A stretch of DNA of 64,000 bases from Girardinichthys multiradiatus (lineage: Eukaryota; Chordata; Actinopteri; Cyprinodontiformes; Goodeidae), in the NCBI RefSeq assembly GCF_021462225.1, contig NC_061816.1, forward strand, positions 2,763,731 to 2,827,730, read 5' to 3'. A model generated the notes under the pieces. That model saw only the letters and a list, made by a program, of their open reading frames with translations. It was not told the origin of the DNA and made no database searches. Positions 45,916 through 57,624 of the stretch are shown here, in pieces. The position numbers and the translations under genes were made by a program. The stretch's first letter is position 1, and every line of letters starts with the position of its first letter.

Positions 45916-46989
45916 ATTACTCAGCTTATAAAACATAAAACTCAGTTAATTTAAATATATTTTTGGTTTGGATAGTTTAATTTCCCTCAATAAAGAAAAG
46001 CATCATCTGAAAACTGCTCTTTGTGTTTATTCAGCTTAACTTTGATTTGTTTTGTGATCTGAAACGTTTAACAGTCATTTTAAAAGAAGAAGGTTTTTGT
46101 GTCGTCTGAGACTGCCTTAAAAAAGAAGGACGATTCCTTCAATTTAACTGGTTTGATGACGGGTTTAATATACCAAAACGAGTTGACTGGTAAAATGCAA
46201 GTATTTAGGTCCACAATGGAAATAAGTTATATTACAAAATATCAAGAAAGATAAAACTTAATTTTATGGGATTATAGGTTTCATTTAAATGAATAAATTT
46301 CTTCAATATTGTTCGTTTGAGTCAATACAAGGTGGTTGCAATGTAAAAAGATTATTCACAAATGCTTAAAACATCAATATTGTTTTTAGAAAAACGTGTA
46401 AGAAATCCCACAGTAAGGGATAACCAACTAGATGTCATCAGGCCGATTAGATGCATTAAACATGGCCTCACTCTGACTTGTTTGAGATGTGAGGATTTTA
46501 TCAGCTGTTTTTACTCGACCCGGTTAGGTGTTGAAACATCTGTACCAAATGAGATTCTAACCAAAAAGCATTAAAAAAGCCACACTTAATATTTTTATTT
46601 TATAAGGAAATATAGAGGTGTAGAGTAAATTGCCACAGTTTGCAGGTTAATGGACATAAATAAATAAATTCACCCCAGACGAAAGGCCCAAAAGTCTAAC
46701 TAACCACCAAGGGTATATGAAAGCTAAAAATGTTCCTAAAAAAATCCACAATATGAACAGAGGCAAAGATCTGGCATGAGCGACCTCAAAACCTAAGAGT
46801 ATGTATACTATTGTATGCTAAATATTCTTATGATTAGGTGTGAAAGGAATCAAAAGCTAAATAACTGAAGAGAAAGAAACAGACCTAAAAATCAGCAAAA
46901 AGTCATAACGAACTGAAAGAATTAAACGTAAAATAACAAACTTCCTAAAATATTCAGACGGACAAAACATGTTCATTTACTTCCCCTCG
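45916..46989. other. Intergenic, no gene seen
   Basis: AT-rich. The 70-codon frame at 46362-46574 shows no family resemblance. Confidence 0.45.
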
Positions 46990-47235
46990 ATTTCTATTAT
47001 AGCCACGCAGCTGATAGTGAGGTTAACCAAATGTTCAAGATAAATGGACCAAACTTTACACTGAATGATGCACTCACTAACACACACACACACACAGATT
47101 GATCAGCAATTTGAGGTTAAGTTCCTTATTCAGGGGAATAACAACATGCAGCAGGAGGAAGCTGGAATCAAACCCACAACCCTCAGATTGGAAGACAACC
47201 AAGCGTCTCACTGAGCCACAGTCACCCCACAGTTG
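46990..47235 (+). repeat. Interspersed repeat related to 24190-24410
   Basis: Decayed head, then GATCAGCAATTTGAGGTTAA, ACAACATGCAGCAGGAGGAA and the end CCACAACCCTCAGATTGGA with TGAGCCACAGTCACCCC. It includes a short (CA)n at 47081-47096. Confidence 0.55.
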
Positions 47236-48699
47236 CATAATGATAGGTAGAAATGTGCACCTGACCATATGAACCCTGGAGTTCATAAAGCATGCTATTA
47301 ATGCTCTGAGAGCCTCAGTTATACAGTTATCTGACAGAATTAAACAATAATTGTTTTACTGTATTGCTTATTAGTTTTCGGAACATGATCATGAAGAATG
47401 ATGACGGGCCATGAAAGCATAGTCACTAAAAAAGTCACTCTTCACAGCGTGCTTGGTACTTGTTTAAATTTAAACAGAAAGAATATTACTGATCACACTA
47501 AGCAGAGATGTTTGTTGCCAATAGATGACCATTTTAAATTGCACAATGATCTCCATTACAGTTTTGATCCAAATCAGACATGAGTAGAAACAGGGAAATT
47601 TGGGATATAATGAAACACAACAGTGTGGTTCTCTGCTGCCGGTCCAGAACCCACAAAACACAACAGCCATAAAAGTATGGCAGAAACTTTTAACACAAGA
47701 ACCTCCATTAAATGAGATGGTATTCATCCTGATGGTATACATCCATGTTAAATACACTGCTGAGACTACATTTAATATGATCCAGGGCCAACAAATAAAT
47801 CACATCATTTTGTTTATTAGGTGTTTTAGAAAACTGATATAACATAATTAAACTGAACTAAATTAAACTGGGATAATCTGGGTTGTATGTTATTAAACTT
47901 ACATTGAGAACCACAATATTATACTCATGGTATAAAACCAACACAGAGATAAAATAAATGGAAAAAGTAAAATAAAACAAGACAGGAGAAAAAATTCAAT
48001 CATGACACTGACCAACACATATAAATTCTGGCAAATTTACAAAAACTCATAAAAGTCTAAATAAAGTACTGATAATATGGTCCAGGTTTAAGTCTTCTCA
48101 CATTTAAAACTTTTCTTTAACTGTAAGTCAGAGTAAGCAACATCTGAATCAAGTTACCTACAAGGAGCTGATCTTCTGTTCACACGTTTACAGGAACACC
48201 TTTAAGGGTCTTTCTGTTTTCAGCTACAGTTCAGTCTGTCGGATGCACAAAGCTCAGACAAAGAAGGATTCAGGCATAACTCTAAAGCAAACCTTTCTAA
48301 GGGTGGTTTTCTACCGCTTCTCCAACAGTCTGCGAGTGAACACAAGGAAGACCTGTTAGAGACAGAGGAGGAGGAGATGGGTGTTCCATTTTTATTGTGC
48401 CAGGCAGAGGAAAAACCTTGAAAAATAGCAGCTCAGACTCCAGGTTTCACTCACAGTTTTGCCACCTTGCCTTCTGATTCTTCTGTAATTGATTGATATG
48501 TCTGATATGCCTCCCCACTTGACTTCTCAGTAGCAGCGACCACTTTCCAGGCCATTCTTACACATCAGCTGAGGACGTCAGCCACCATATCTTTCTGGAT
48601 GTTCTGGGTTGATCTTCCTCCACGTGTCACCGTCCTGTTGTTCTCATTCTTTTTAAGTTTTCAGTGCACTGTCGTTTTTTTTTTTTTTAACCTTGTCCC
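47236..48699. other. Intergenic, no gene seen
   Basis: About 1.5 kb, AT-rich. Short open frames only. A T run lies at ~48676-48689. Confidence 0.45.
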
Positions 48700-50240
48700 G
48701 TCCGGTAGAGTAGCTCAGAGCTGTTGTCTGACTGCCAAGAAGAAGACCAACAGATTTACTTTCACAAGTGGAGCGTTACAGCTAACGCTTTAAAGCTCTG
48801 ATTGATGTTTATAAAAGAAACTTTATTACAAACTGCTTTGGGATTATTTTAATTGATACGGACACAGAGACAGAAAACAAAGGAAAAAAATAAGAAGAAT
48901 GAAAGAGAGAGAGGGGGCAAAAGGGAAAAAGGGAGAGAAGGAGAACAGAATGGAGGAGAGAAAGAAGGATGAAGGGAATACAAGATAACACCCTGCTTGC
49001 TTCTACACCTGCAGAAACATTCATATTAACAGCTTTTTTACCAAAAATGTGCACTGTACTTATGAATCCAAGATGTATTTAGTGGTAAATGCGGCTCAAT
49101 GCGGAACTACAGTGCAGATGCCCCAGGAAGCTGCAGCAACGAGCCCACGGGCCCCGCCAAGCAGATCCAGTCATGGACCCAGAGACCCGAGACTCCGGGA
49201 CATATCACTCCCCAAGCAGAGGCCTGACAGAGCCCAGGGGTCCAGGCCCCGGCAAGCAACCACCGAGAGTCACCTGGCACACACCAAAGCACCCAGCCCC
49301 AGACACCGAGAACCACAAGTACACCAGCGGGCAGGTAGTGTGGCGGGGAGGAAAAAGGACCCACATTTGATGGGGGGGCCTAAACTAATCCAGGAGAGGG
49401 AGCAGTCCAAGACCCAATCGGACACAAAAAACAGGCACACACAGTCACAATCACACATTCCCACCCTTATGCGTACAAATAAAAACACTCACACCCATGC
49501 ACCCAATGTAAAATAAAAACAACAATGGACGTCGTACATTCACTCACACTCCCCATACATACTCTATATTCCCAGGTCCAGGTGCCCCAAGAGGGTGGCC
49601 CCTTCCCTCCGGGGATGAAGACAGACAGACCGCCACAACACCAGCCCAGACTAGTGCCAGCTTCGCCTGGACCTGAGCGACCCGGACCCCGACTCCCCGC
49701 CCCAACCCCAATGACCCACATCCTCATCCAGAGAGGGGGCCATGTACAAAAGAGGGGTCTACATGGTCCAAACTAGCCCGCCAACCAGAGTCGCCACAGG
49801 ATGAAACAGTCCCAACCCCCCCAATAAATTCTGAACCTAGCCCCATGAGGCCCCCACCCCCAATTAACCCCAACATGAATTTCCCCAGAGGGCCACCCCC
49901 AACAAGGGCACAGATATCGAACACGTTCCCAAACACAAATGCCATGAATCCCCTCCCCACAGGGCCACACCCCCACAGGTGAGCTCCATCCCCGAAAAGC
50001 CTATGAAGCCATACCCACACAGCGCAAGCTCCACACACAGCCGCGCTCCAAGTACCCCCCGCTGCATTCTGCCACCACCACACAGCGCGCCACGACGGCA
50101 GGGCAAGCGCCCCGCGCAACACCACCCCAGCCTCCGCCCACAGGCACAACAGGGCAGACACCACCAAGCACTGCACCCACAACGAAACCCCCCGACCCGA
50201 CACCAAGATGGGACAAACTCACCCTGCAAGAGATCCCCAG
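48700..50240 (+). repeat. C-rich interspersed repeat, copy 2 (longest)
   Basis: Order of modules: CTGTTGTCTGACTGCCAAG and ACAGATTTACTTTCACAA (48720-48770); a purine-rich stretch (48860-48980, GAAAGAGAGAGAGGGGG); the TTTTTTACCAAAAATGTGCA block (49032); then ~1.2 kb of C/A-rich DNA. The first and second modules recur at 57540-57624 and 58900-59050, the third and fourth at 11530 onward and 59080 onward. Long minus-strand open frames (for example 49864-50349) follow from the strand bias. The family is unknown to me. Confidence 0.65.
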
Positions 50241-50962
50241 CTAGAGCCAAGCACCTGAGGCCGGTGTTCTCCACCACATCAGTGCACTGTTTGTGTGTCA
50301 ATGGGTCAATGGTGAGTTCACAGGAATCTGATGGGGAGAACCAAAACAATTCAGCTGTCCACTAAACGCCATCAGAAATTCTTTGATCCAAATAGGTGCT
50401 CCTTTTCTTGGATCTGGAGGTGTGGATCTCAGTAAAGCACTGTCAGCATAAGCTAAAGGGCTGTATGTGACAAATACAAAAACAAAATGTTCTGAAATGG
50501 TCCCCCTGATGAAGTGGGCCAATCAGTGTCAGGGCATCCTGGATGGAGACGGTAACCAAGGCACACCTTTCCTGTTCAGACAACAAATAGTCACTCCCTA
50601 AGATGATCACTTTAAAAGGTCCAACAGTATGTAAAAATTCAAGGCCTTATATCAAGCTAATTTACAATCAAAGTTTCTATAGTATCTATGAGAAAGTAAC
50701 TCAGAAGCACACAGGAATTTAGCATTTCTCTTCATGAAGTTATTTGAATTGACATATAGTTCAGCACTCCTTCAACCCTTCATGCAAATTGTTCCACAAG
50801 TTTTTCCTTACGCACCAAAATACAGATTTGTTGGTTGGCTATTCACACTTTAGAAATCCTTCTTCCTTCTTTCATTGATGTACTACCAGTTCCAAAGCAG
50901 AGACCTTCTTTCAAATTTACTGTCACACGCCCCTTGAATTCAATGATTTAAATCTTTATCAT
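50241..50962. other. Region next to retroviral relic, unassigned
   Basis: A minus frame at 50522-50298 has protein-like content (ending ...SGQLNCFGSPHQ) but no family I recognise. It may belong to the retroviral element to its right, whose 3' direction this is. The rest is AT-rich. Confidence 0.35.
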
Positions 50963-51600
50963 TTATCCCTTTATCACGTTCCCTCTTATGAAGTAACCAA
51001 GCCCCGAAGACCAAAGATCTCCAAATGAACCTATTCGTATGTACTCCCATAGGTGCTTTCTGATTTGTCTGAGGTTTCTTTTAGAGAATGGCTCTCCCTT
51101 AGTTTCTCCCTCATCCAACCAAGTATTGCATGTGGTGGAGCTTACCACTTTAAAAGGTCCAATCCACCTGGGGTCCTTCCAAGATCTGTGGAACATCTTT
51201 CTGTATATCCACTCCCCAGGTGAAATCTGGTCTCCCCTTGGTTCTTTGTTCAGTGCCTCCAGGGTGTTATGAGACAAAACCCTCACAGATTAATTGTTAA
51301 TCGTAACATATTAATTCCTCTCACTGGGAATCCAGCCGGGGAGCACACTTGGGTGCTCAGTTCTTCCCGTCAGCAGCTCATGTGGTGTTAAACCCATCTG
51401 TTCAGTGGGTGATGATCTCATAGAAAACATCACCAAGGCAGTATCTCCAGCCATGTCATGTTGGTATCAGCACAAACTTTCTGCCAATTGTTCTGCTTTT
51501 GGTTCTCTCAACCCACACTTTCAACCCACCTGTTGAAAGTGTCATAAATCTAATAGCTTCATCCTCTCACCTTTAACCAGAATCATATTTATTTTAGCCC
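50963..51600 (-). pseudogene. Endogenous retrovirus integrase fragment
   Basis: On the minus strand the piece covers the late integrase core (a block with TGRTEHPSVLPG, preceded by GLTPHELL) and the C-terminal binding domain (GDQISPGEWIYRK, then WIGPFKVVSSTT). These are standard retroviral Pol C-terminal blocks. Stops near 51290-51320 and frameshifts upstream make it non-functional. No reverse transcriptase, envelope or paired LTRs were recognised nearby. It is an old, partial copy. Confidence 0.7.
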
Positions 51601-53524
51601 AATCAGTTGATAATTTATTGACCTTTAATCCCCAGTCAATGTTAGATATGTCCAAACCGTTTATTTCCACAATAAATTTTGAAATTCATCCCCAGAACAA
51701 AAAATAAATTTCCATCAAGGTGTCTAGTTTTTGGACAAACAACTTTTCAAGCCCGTTAATAATGTGATTACATCCACCTAAATTAGACCTTTATGGTCCT
51801 TCCCTGTAATATCTACCCCCCCCCCCCCCCAAATACTAGATAAAAGTCATTTTCATATTCTGGACAACCACAATCATACCATCATTTATTTATTCATTCC
51901 TATTAAACATCTGACCACCGTAATCAGTCATAAGCCCATTGTTTCCTGTTTTCATCCTAGGATTGTTATCACTATTTTTCACTCTGAAGTCTAAAGGTTA
52001 GTCAGACAAACACTTAACACACACAACGCATGCCGTCTTTGGCCTCCCCTCTTATAGAAGATTGGTCGGCCAAATCTTTTACCATCAAATTATTCAACCA
52101 GAACCCTATGGCAGAATGACAGGTTCTATTGGGTTTTGTTCCCACCTCAAAGAGAATCTAGATCCAATTTCACCTCAAGAAAAATTGTAAGTTATCACCC
52201 TCTGAAACTAAAACCCAGATAATTGTTTCAACTTGTGAGCATCTGAACATATATAGTGAACCCCGACATTAGAGAAAAAACTAATGAAAAACAAAACTTG
52301 GAGCGCTCCAAAACGTTCATCAGTTGTCCGAACACAAGTACGAATCAAAACTCAAACCAAGAAATTATTTCATTCCTGTCACACCTGCTCAAACACACTG
52401 TTTTCATCCTCCAACCCCAATCTTTTCAGTCATACCGTTTCTTATGTCCTAAGTAATAATGTGTCAATGGACCCATCTGTCAGGCTGCTCCCAGCCACCT
52501 TTTCAGGCCTTCTTCACCTAAGAGAAAATAATATGTTTAGGGTTATTGCTCAGATCATCAGACAATATATTATGGGACGACTCTTCATTAACCTTTCCAG
52601 AAAAATCATGAACTCATTAGTATTGTGACCTACAAAGCCTGAAAATAAACAAGTTGATCAAACAGCCATCCAAGTACAATTTAACAAGAACAAAAATCAC
52701 AAACTTGGGTAGTGAAATCAACATTTTTCCTCTTTTTACTTTATTTTTCCCCCTTCTTCATTTCACAACACTTAATCATAATTGTACATTCTTAATTCCA
52801 TTATTACTATATGCAAAAAAGACAAAAAATAAACGGCATTTAAGTTTAGTTGCACTCCAGTCAACGGAGGAAAATGGAGATGAACGGGCACCTTTATTTA
52901 AAGACGCCAGGGGGCGTACGGCCAATGGACAGACAGAAACGTGGTGGTACCACATCCGGTTCACCGGCTGCTAATGCAAAGAAAGTAGTCATATTACCCA
53001 TATTTTAAATACCATTAATACAAAAAATAATGTGTATATGACCGCTAACAGCCCTTCATCTAACAGTTAGAGAGTGAACGAAACAAGCTCTGTTGTAAAC
53101 AAAGCTAGCTATCGTGTGGCATAAACAAGGCTATTGCCGATGCGTGTGAAAACTGCTCTCACTATTAGCTCGGAGTAGCTTCTGCTAGAACGGCATGCAT
53201 GAGACGGGCAGAGCTGCGGTGTCCATGCCTTCTTCTTCAGGCATTATTCAGAGTTTATTATTATTATAAAAATTCTGAGTTTTTTTTTAAACCAGTCTGT
53301 AGTTCTGTTAACAGTTCAAATCCAATTTTCACAGCTGGGGCATAACAATTCGAGAGAGATGACCAGCCCAAGGTTATGTTAGGAATAACCTTACTATCAC
53401 TTATAGATGAGCTTTCACATACAGACCAGAATGGTAAAGAATGAATGCTAATATTTTCACTTTTCTTAGAATAGGACAATAATCCTCAGTAACTTACAGT
53501 TTGAAATAAGGGTATTATTTAGTC
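51601..53524. other. Intergenic, no gene recognised
   Basis: 51601-52250 could be decayed retroviral sequence, but no motif is secure. A run of 15 C lies at 51816-51830. GCCAGGGGGCG at 52906-52916 is a partial CTCF-like match. 53050-53260 is somewhat more GC-rich, with no exon seen. Confidence 0.4.
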
Positions 53525-53575
53525 TACTTATTTAATTTCCCTTTGGGATTACTAAAGTATTTTTGAATTGAATTG
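53525..53575 (+). repeat. LINE tail scrap
   Basis: CCCTTTGGGATTACTAAAGT followed by GAATTGAATTGAATT. The pattern is that of a LINE 3' end with a short tandem tail. Confidence 0.5.
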
Positions 53576-54960
53576 AATTTGAATAAAGTTTAGTGCATTG
53601 GGTTGATTGTGGTACATACTGTAATAGCAGCATTTAGATTGCAGCAGCCACACTTCGTTTCAGGGTTGGACACCTGCTATCATACTCTATCAGATAGACA
53701 CCAGAATGGTGACACAAAGTCTACTGATAAACACTGAGGGAGTGTACGTCCCATGGATGTCTGGAGTACCAGACATAAAAACCATGGGAGACCTTCTTTC
53801 AGGGTTGTTTGTCACTTCAATCACAGAGCGGGTTAAGGACAGGAGCCATCAGCGCTGATCTCTGTAACCATTCTGCTGCCTTATTTAGAATAAAAGTGTT
53901 GAGAGTCATTCCTTTTAAGAGAAGGTGATTGTAGGCAGGGATGACGCTTCTGGGGAAAAGAATTCAGGGAAGATCCGTGGCGTCTGTCCGCCAACAGGGT
54001 ACTGTAGCTCGGACAGTTAACATATATCAAACAATAATATGCACAACAATCTTAAATTGAATCCATAACATAGACACAGATTTCTAGAATGAAACTCATC
54101 TCTATAGTGATTCAACAAAAACTAGAATAGCATGGCACCAGGCAGCAACCTGTTACAAGTTTTTTTTATTCCTTAATATTTTTAGCTTATTTGTGGTTGT
54201 TAATATTTTTGTGGACCTTTCATACAATGTATAGCAATGACACAGTTGGGTACAAGGATGAATCAAAAGTTCAAATACCCAAATTGGGACCCAAAGAGGA
54301 TGCTGAAGATGGAAAGCTTGACATACTACAAGGACCCAGCCAGGGTATTTTGGATTCCATTAGATCCAAGATGGCGACACAGTACTTTGGGTTTTATTTT
54401 CTGTATTTGTACTGTACTTTGATGTTATACTACAGGTAATTCCACCAGAGAGCAACTCCTAAGAATCGGTCAGTCCTCTCTGAGTACTCCTCTCCGGTTT
54501 CCACTGATAGAGTTTTTCTGAGTCCTGGTTGGAAGTGCAGTGGCTCTCTATGGGAATTACTGGAGAAGCAGACAGAGTAAATGTGCAGGTACGTTTGTCA
54601 AGCTTCGACAGGACTGCAAGCTCTGTTATCTCAGTTCATACAAAGTTACGAAAATAAAGAGCTTGTAAGTCTTTGGTTAGGATATAAGGAAGTGGATTAA
54701 AAACAGAAATTACAGGCTTGCTCTTACTGCATAGATTTGAGTGTTTTTGTAAGCTGCAGCTACTGACCTCAATCAACTCACTGATACACTCGAGCAGCGG
54801 CATACATGAATCAGTTTTTGTGAAGACATCTGTGTGTTGAAGATCTTTTGCACATACAACAGCAGCAACCACACCTGAGAAAACTGGCTCATATCAAATG
54901 AAGAGGCCCACAGCAGAGGTGACCAGCTCCTCTATAAGCAGCCCAAGAATAAACCGATTA
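53576..54960. other. Intergenic, no gene seen
   Basis: No recognised gene. A ~50-codon frame around 53700-53852 looks somewhat protein-like but has no family signature or splice context. The 82-codon frame at 54191-54439 looks like chance. Confidence 0.4.
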
Positions 54961-55027
54961 ACCGGAGTGGGGGTGTGGTTGGTGGTGGTGTGTGTGGGAG
55001 GTGTGTGTGTGGGGGGGAGGGGGGGTG
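54961..55027 (+). repeat. G/T-rich low-complexity tract
   Basis: A plus strand of almost only G and T, with several runs of 3-7 G (for example GGGGGGGAGGGGGGG). It lies ~50 bp beyond the decayed 3' end of zinc-finger locus C. It has G-quadruplex potential. Confidence 0.85.
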
Positions 55028-55070
55028 TTCAGGTTACATGTTTATTGCTGCTCTATTATCAAAAAGGGGT

Positions 55071-55304
55071 TTAAATTATGCTTAAATCTTTTCCACAATC
55101 ATAACCAGCAGGAAGTTTTTCTTTTCTGTAAATTCTACTGTGTTGGTTCAGATTTGACCTAAATGTAAAGTTTTTACCATATTTATCACATCCAAAATGT
55201 TTCTCTACAATTTGGATTCTTGTGTGGTTTAAAGATGACGGTAAGGCAAAAAAAGGTTGGCACAAACATCTCAACCAAAGGGATTCTCTCTACTATGTGG
55301 AATG
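55071..55304 (-). pseudogene. Decayed 3' fingers of zinc-finger locus C
   Basis: Beyond the frameshift that ends gene C, the minus strand still shows finger relics: FGCDKYGKNFTFRSNLNQH (second Cys lost) and YDCGKDL, with degraded linkers. This was once part of the same array. Confidence 0.65.
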
Positions 55305-57074
55305 TCATTTGTTTGTTAAAATGTGATTTTGAAGCAAATTGTTTTCCACATGCATCACAACATCACAACAAAATAGTTTGTCTCCTGTGTGGATTCTCGT
55401 GTGTATGTTTAAATGTGACTTGTAGGCAAATCTTTTTCCACAAACATCACAACCAAAGGGTTTGTCTCCTGTGTGGTTTCTCATGTGATTGTTTAAATAT
55501 GACTTTAAGGTAAATCTTTTTCCACATGCATCACAACCAAAGGGTTTGTCTCCTGTGTGGGTTTTTATATGTTGGTTTAAACGTGACTTGAAGACAAAAT
55601 GTTTTCCACAAACACCACAAATAAAAGGTTTGTCTCCAGTGTGGATTCTCATGTGTGTGTTTAATTGTGACTTGTATACAAATCTTTTTCCACATGCATC
55701 ACAACCAAAGGGTTTCTCCTCTGTGTGGGCTTTAATGTGTTTATTTAAACTTGATTTTCGATTAAATCTTTCTCCACATGTACCACAAACAAAGGGTTTG
55801 TCTCCTGTGTGGGTACTTATGTGTTTGTTTAAATCTGACTTTAAGGTAAATCTTTTTCCACATGCATCACAAACAAAGGGTTTCTCTCCAGTGTGGGCTC
55901 TCGTGTGCATGTTTAAATGTGACTTGTAGGTAAATCTTTTTCCACATGCATCACAACCAAAAGGTTTGTCTCCTGTGTGGGTTCTCATGTGATTGTTTAA
56001 ATATGACTTTAAGGTAAATCTTTTTCCACATGCATCACAACCAAAGGGTTTCTCTCCTGTGTGGGTTTTTCTGTGCTGGTTTAAACGTGACTTGAGGACA
56101 AAATCTTTTCCACAAACACCACAATTAAAGGGTTTGTTTCCTGTGTGGATTCTCATGTGTGTGTTTAATTGTGACTTGTAGTCATATCTTTTTCCACATG
56201 CAACACAACTAAAGGGTTTCTCCTCTGTGTGGGTTTTTATTTGCTGGTTTAAGGCTGATTTTCGGTTAAATCTTTCTCCACATGCATCATAATCAAAGGG
56301 TTTGTCTCCAGTGTGGACTGTCATGTGTCTACTTAGTTCTCGTTTTCCCTTAAAACGTTTACCACACTCACCACAGTTAAAATCTTTACTACCTGTCTGA
56401 AACTTCGTCAGTGAATCTATGTTCTTCTCTGTGAAACACGTCTCATTACCAGAACAATCTGAAGACGTTAATCTTGGACGACATGTCATGTGACTCTGAA
56501 GAGAGCGTCTGTCAGCAAATTTTCCTCCACATTCAGAGCAGCTCAAAGATTTGTTGACAGTGTTTCTGCCTGATCCTGGAGTCCTGCTCTCCTTCCAATC
56601 ATCCTCACTGTCTTCAGTTTCAGAGTCTGATAAGCGTTTAAGCTCAGATTCATGATGCTTCACACTATCCTCCTCATCATCCTTACCATCTTCAGTCTCT
56701 AAATAGTTGTAAGTGCCTCCATGAGTATTTAGATCTGGGTTTATGCTGGTTTCTGTTGTCCCACAGTCCTCTACTTTAATTTCTGCTTTTATCTGGTCAC
56801 CTGAGCTGCTGCTTGGAAGATCTCTGTCTTCTGTTTGCTGTTGATGCAGCTGAGAGAACAGAGGTTTTTCTTCATCCTCTTCACTCTTCATATGAACAAC
56901 AGTTAATGGAAACATGGTATCATCAGTCTCCTTCTTCACATTCAGTTGTTCTCCATCCTGGCTGGCCCAGATTCTTTCACTTTCCTCCTTTATGTGGAGG
57001 AGTTCCAGCTCCTGCTGGTCCATATCAGGACTCTGTTCTTCAGGAGCCTCTTCTTTAACATCTGCAGACATCAT
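55305..57074 (-). CDS. C2H2 zinc-finger protein C (13 fingers)
   Basis: A 589-codon frame on the minus strand. The leader (MMSADVKEEAPEEQSPD, acidic to about residue 170) is nearly identical to that of A. Finger 1 is isolated and has lost its last His (HMTCR). Fingers 2-13 are in tandem; finger 3 is degenerate (first Cys to Tyr, first zinc-binding His to Gln). Fingers 3-7 and 9-13 are two copies of one block, each starting with an FNRKS finger and a rare HTEEKPF linker. The last ~27 residues (VVMHVENNLLQ...) are out of frame, caused by an 8-bp tandem duplication at 55355-55370 within finger 14. Probable nuclear DNA-binding regulator; targets unknown. The upstream acceptor and intron match locus A, so a further 5' exon may exist beyond 57140. 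Confidence 0.85.
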   Translation of the reverse strand: MMSADVKEEAPEEQSPDMDQQELELLHIKEESERIWASQDGEQLNVKKETDDTMFPLTVVHMKSEEDEEKPLFSQLHQQQTEDRDLPSSSSGDQIKAEIKVEDCGTTETSINPDLNTHGGTYNYLETEDGKDDEEDSVKHHESELKRLSDSETEDSEDDWKESRTPGSGRNTVNKSLSCSECGGKFADRRSLQSHMTCRPRLTSSDCSGNETCFTEKNIDSLTKFQTGSKDFNCGECGKRFKGKRELSRHMTVHTGDKPFDYDACGERFNRKSALNQQIKTHTEEKPFSCVACGKRYDYKSQLNTHMRIHTGNKPFNCGVCGKDFVLKSRLNQHRKTHTGEKPFGCDACGKRFTLKSYLNNHMRTHTGDKPFGCDACGKRFTYKSHLNMHTRAHTGEKPFVCDACGKRFTLKSDLNKHISTHTGDKPFVCGTCGERFNRKSSLNKHIKAHTEEKPFGCDACGKRFVYKSQLNTHMRIHTGDKPFICGVCGKHFVFKSRLNQHIKTHTGDKPFGCDACGKRFTLKSYLNNHMRNHTGDKPFGCDVCGKRFAYKSHLNIHTRIHTGDKLFCCDVVMHVENNLLQNHILTNK

Positions 57075-57220
57075 TGAAACATATTACATGCATTATGAAC
57101 AACTTTAACTCGACAATGTTACAAAGATGATAAAGATTAAAACTAGAGAAAATAATCAGATAAATATTATCAGTGAAAAGTATAGTGTGTAAAAATCAGA
57201 GATGCTACAATGGTTGATAT

Positions 57221-57282
57221 ATATAATATAATTGTAATAATATAATTGTAATAATATAATATATATAATATAATATATTGGT
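57221..57282. repeat. AT-rich tandem repeat
   Basis: Repeats of ATAATATAATTGTA-type units and TATATAATATAA, upstream of locus C. Confidence 0.85.
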
Positions 57283-57539
57283 GGCATGGTATAAATACAA
57301 AATTCTAAAACACAAATTTATACAATGATTTAATTATCTTTATTCAAAACAAAGAAAAACTAGTTATAACATTCCTGATAAAAAATACAGTATATGTTTT
57401 TGTACATAATTATTGCTATTAAGCATTTTGAATTACTTTTGAAGCTTTTATTAGAAGCTGGATGCTTTCCATTGGTTATGATTTTACTCGTATTGGTTTT
57501 CTACTCCTGCCTCAGTGACAGGTACATAATTTTAAGGCC
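57283..57539. other. Intergenic, no gene seen
   Basis: AT-rich; nothing recognised. Confidence 0.4.
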
Positions 57540-57624
57540 AACATAAATTTCCCCTCATGTCGCAGAGTAGCACTCAGAATTGTTGTCCGAGTGCCAAGAA
57601 GATGCCCAACAGATTTACTTTCAC

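Noticed and set aside
45621..45917. 98-codon minus-strand frame over dph3 exon 1
   Set aside because: It is in a different frame from dph3 exon 1, which has clear family identity and splice sites.
49724..50349. Minus-strand frames of ~160 codons
   Set aside because: Same cause as above: composition of C-rich repeat copy 2.
53700..53855. Short protein-like frame with VPWMSGVPDIKTMGDLLSG
   Set aside because: Too short, no family signature and no splice sites; kept as unassigned intergenic sequence.
55489..56181. Plus-strand frames with repeated FPHASQPKGLSPVW
   Set aside because: Reverse-strand shadow of zinc-finger gene C; 84-bp periodicity explains the length.
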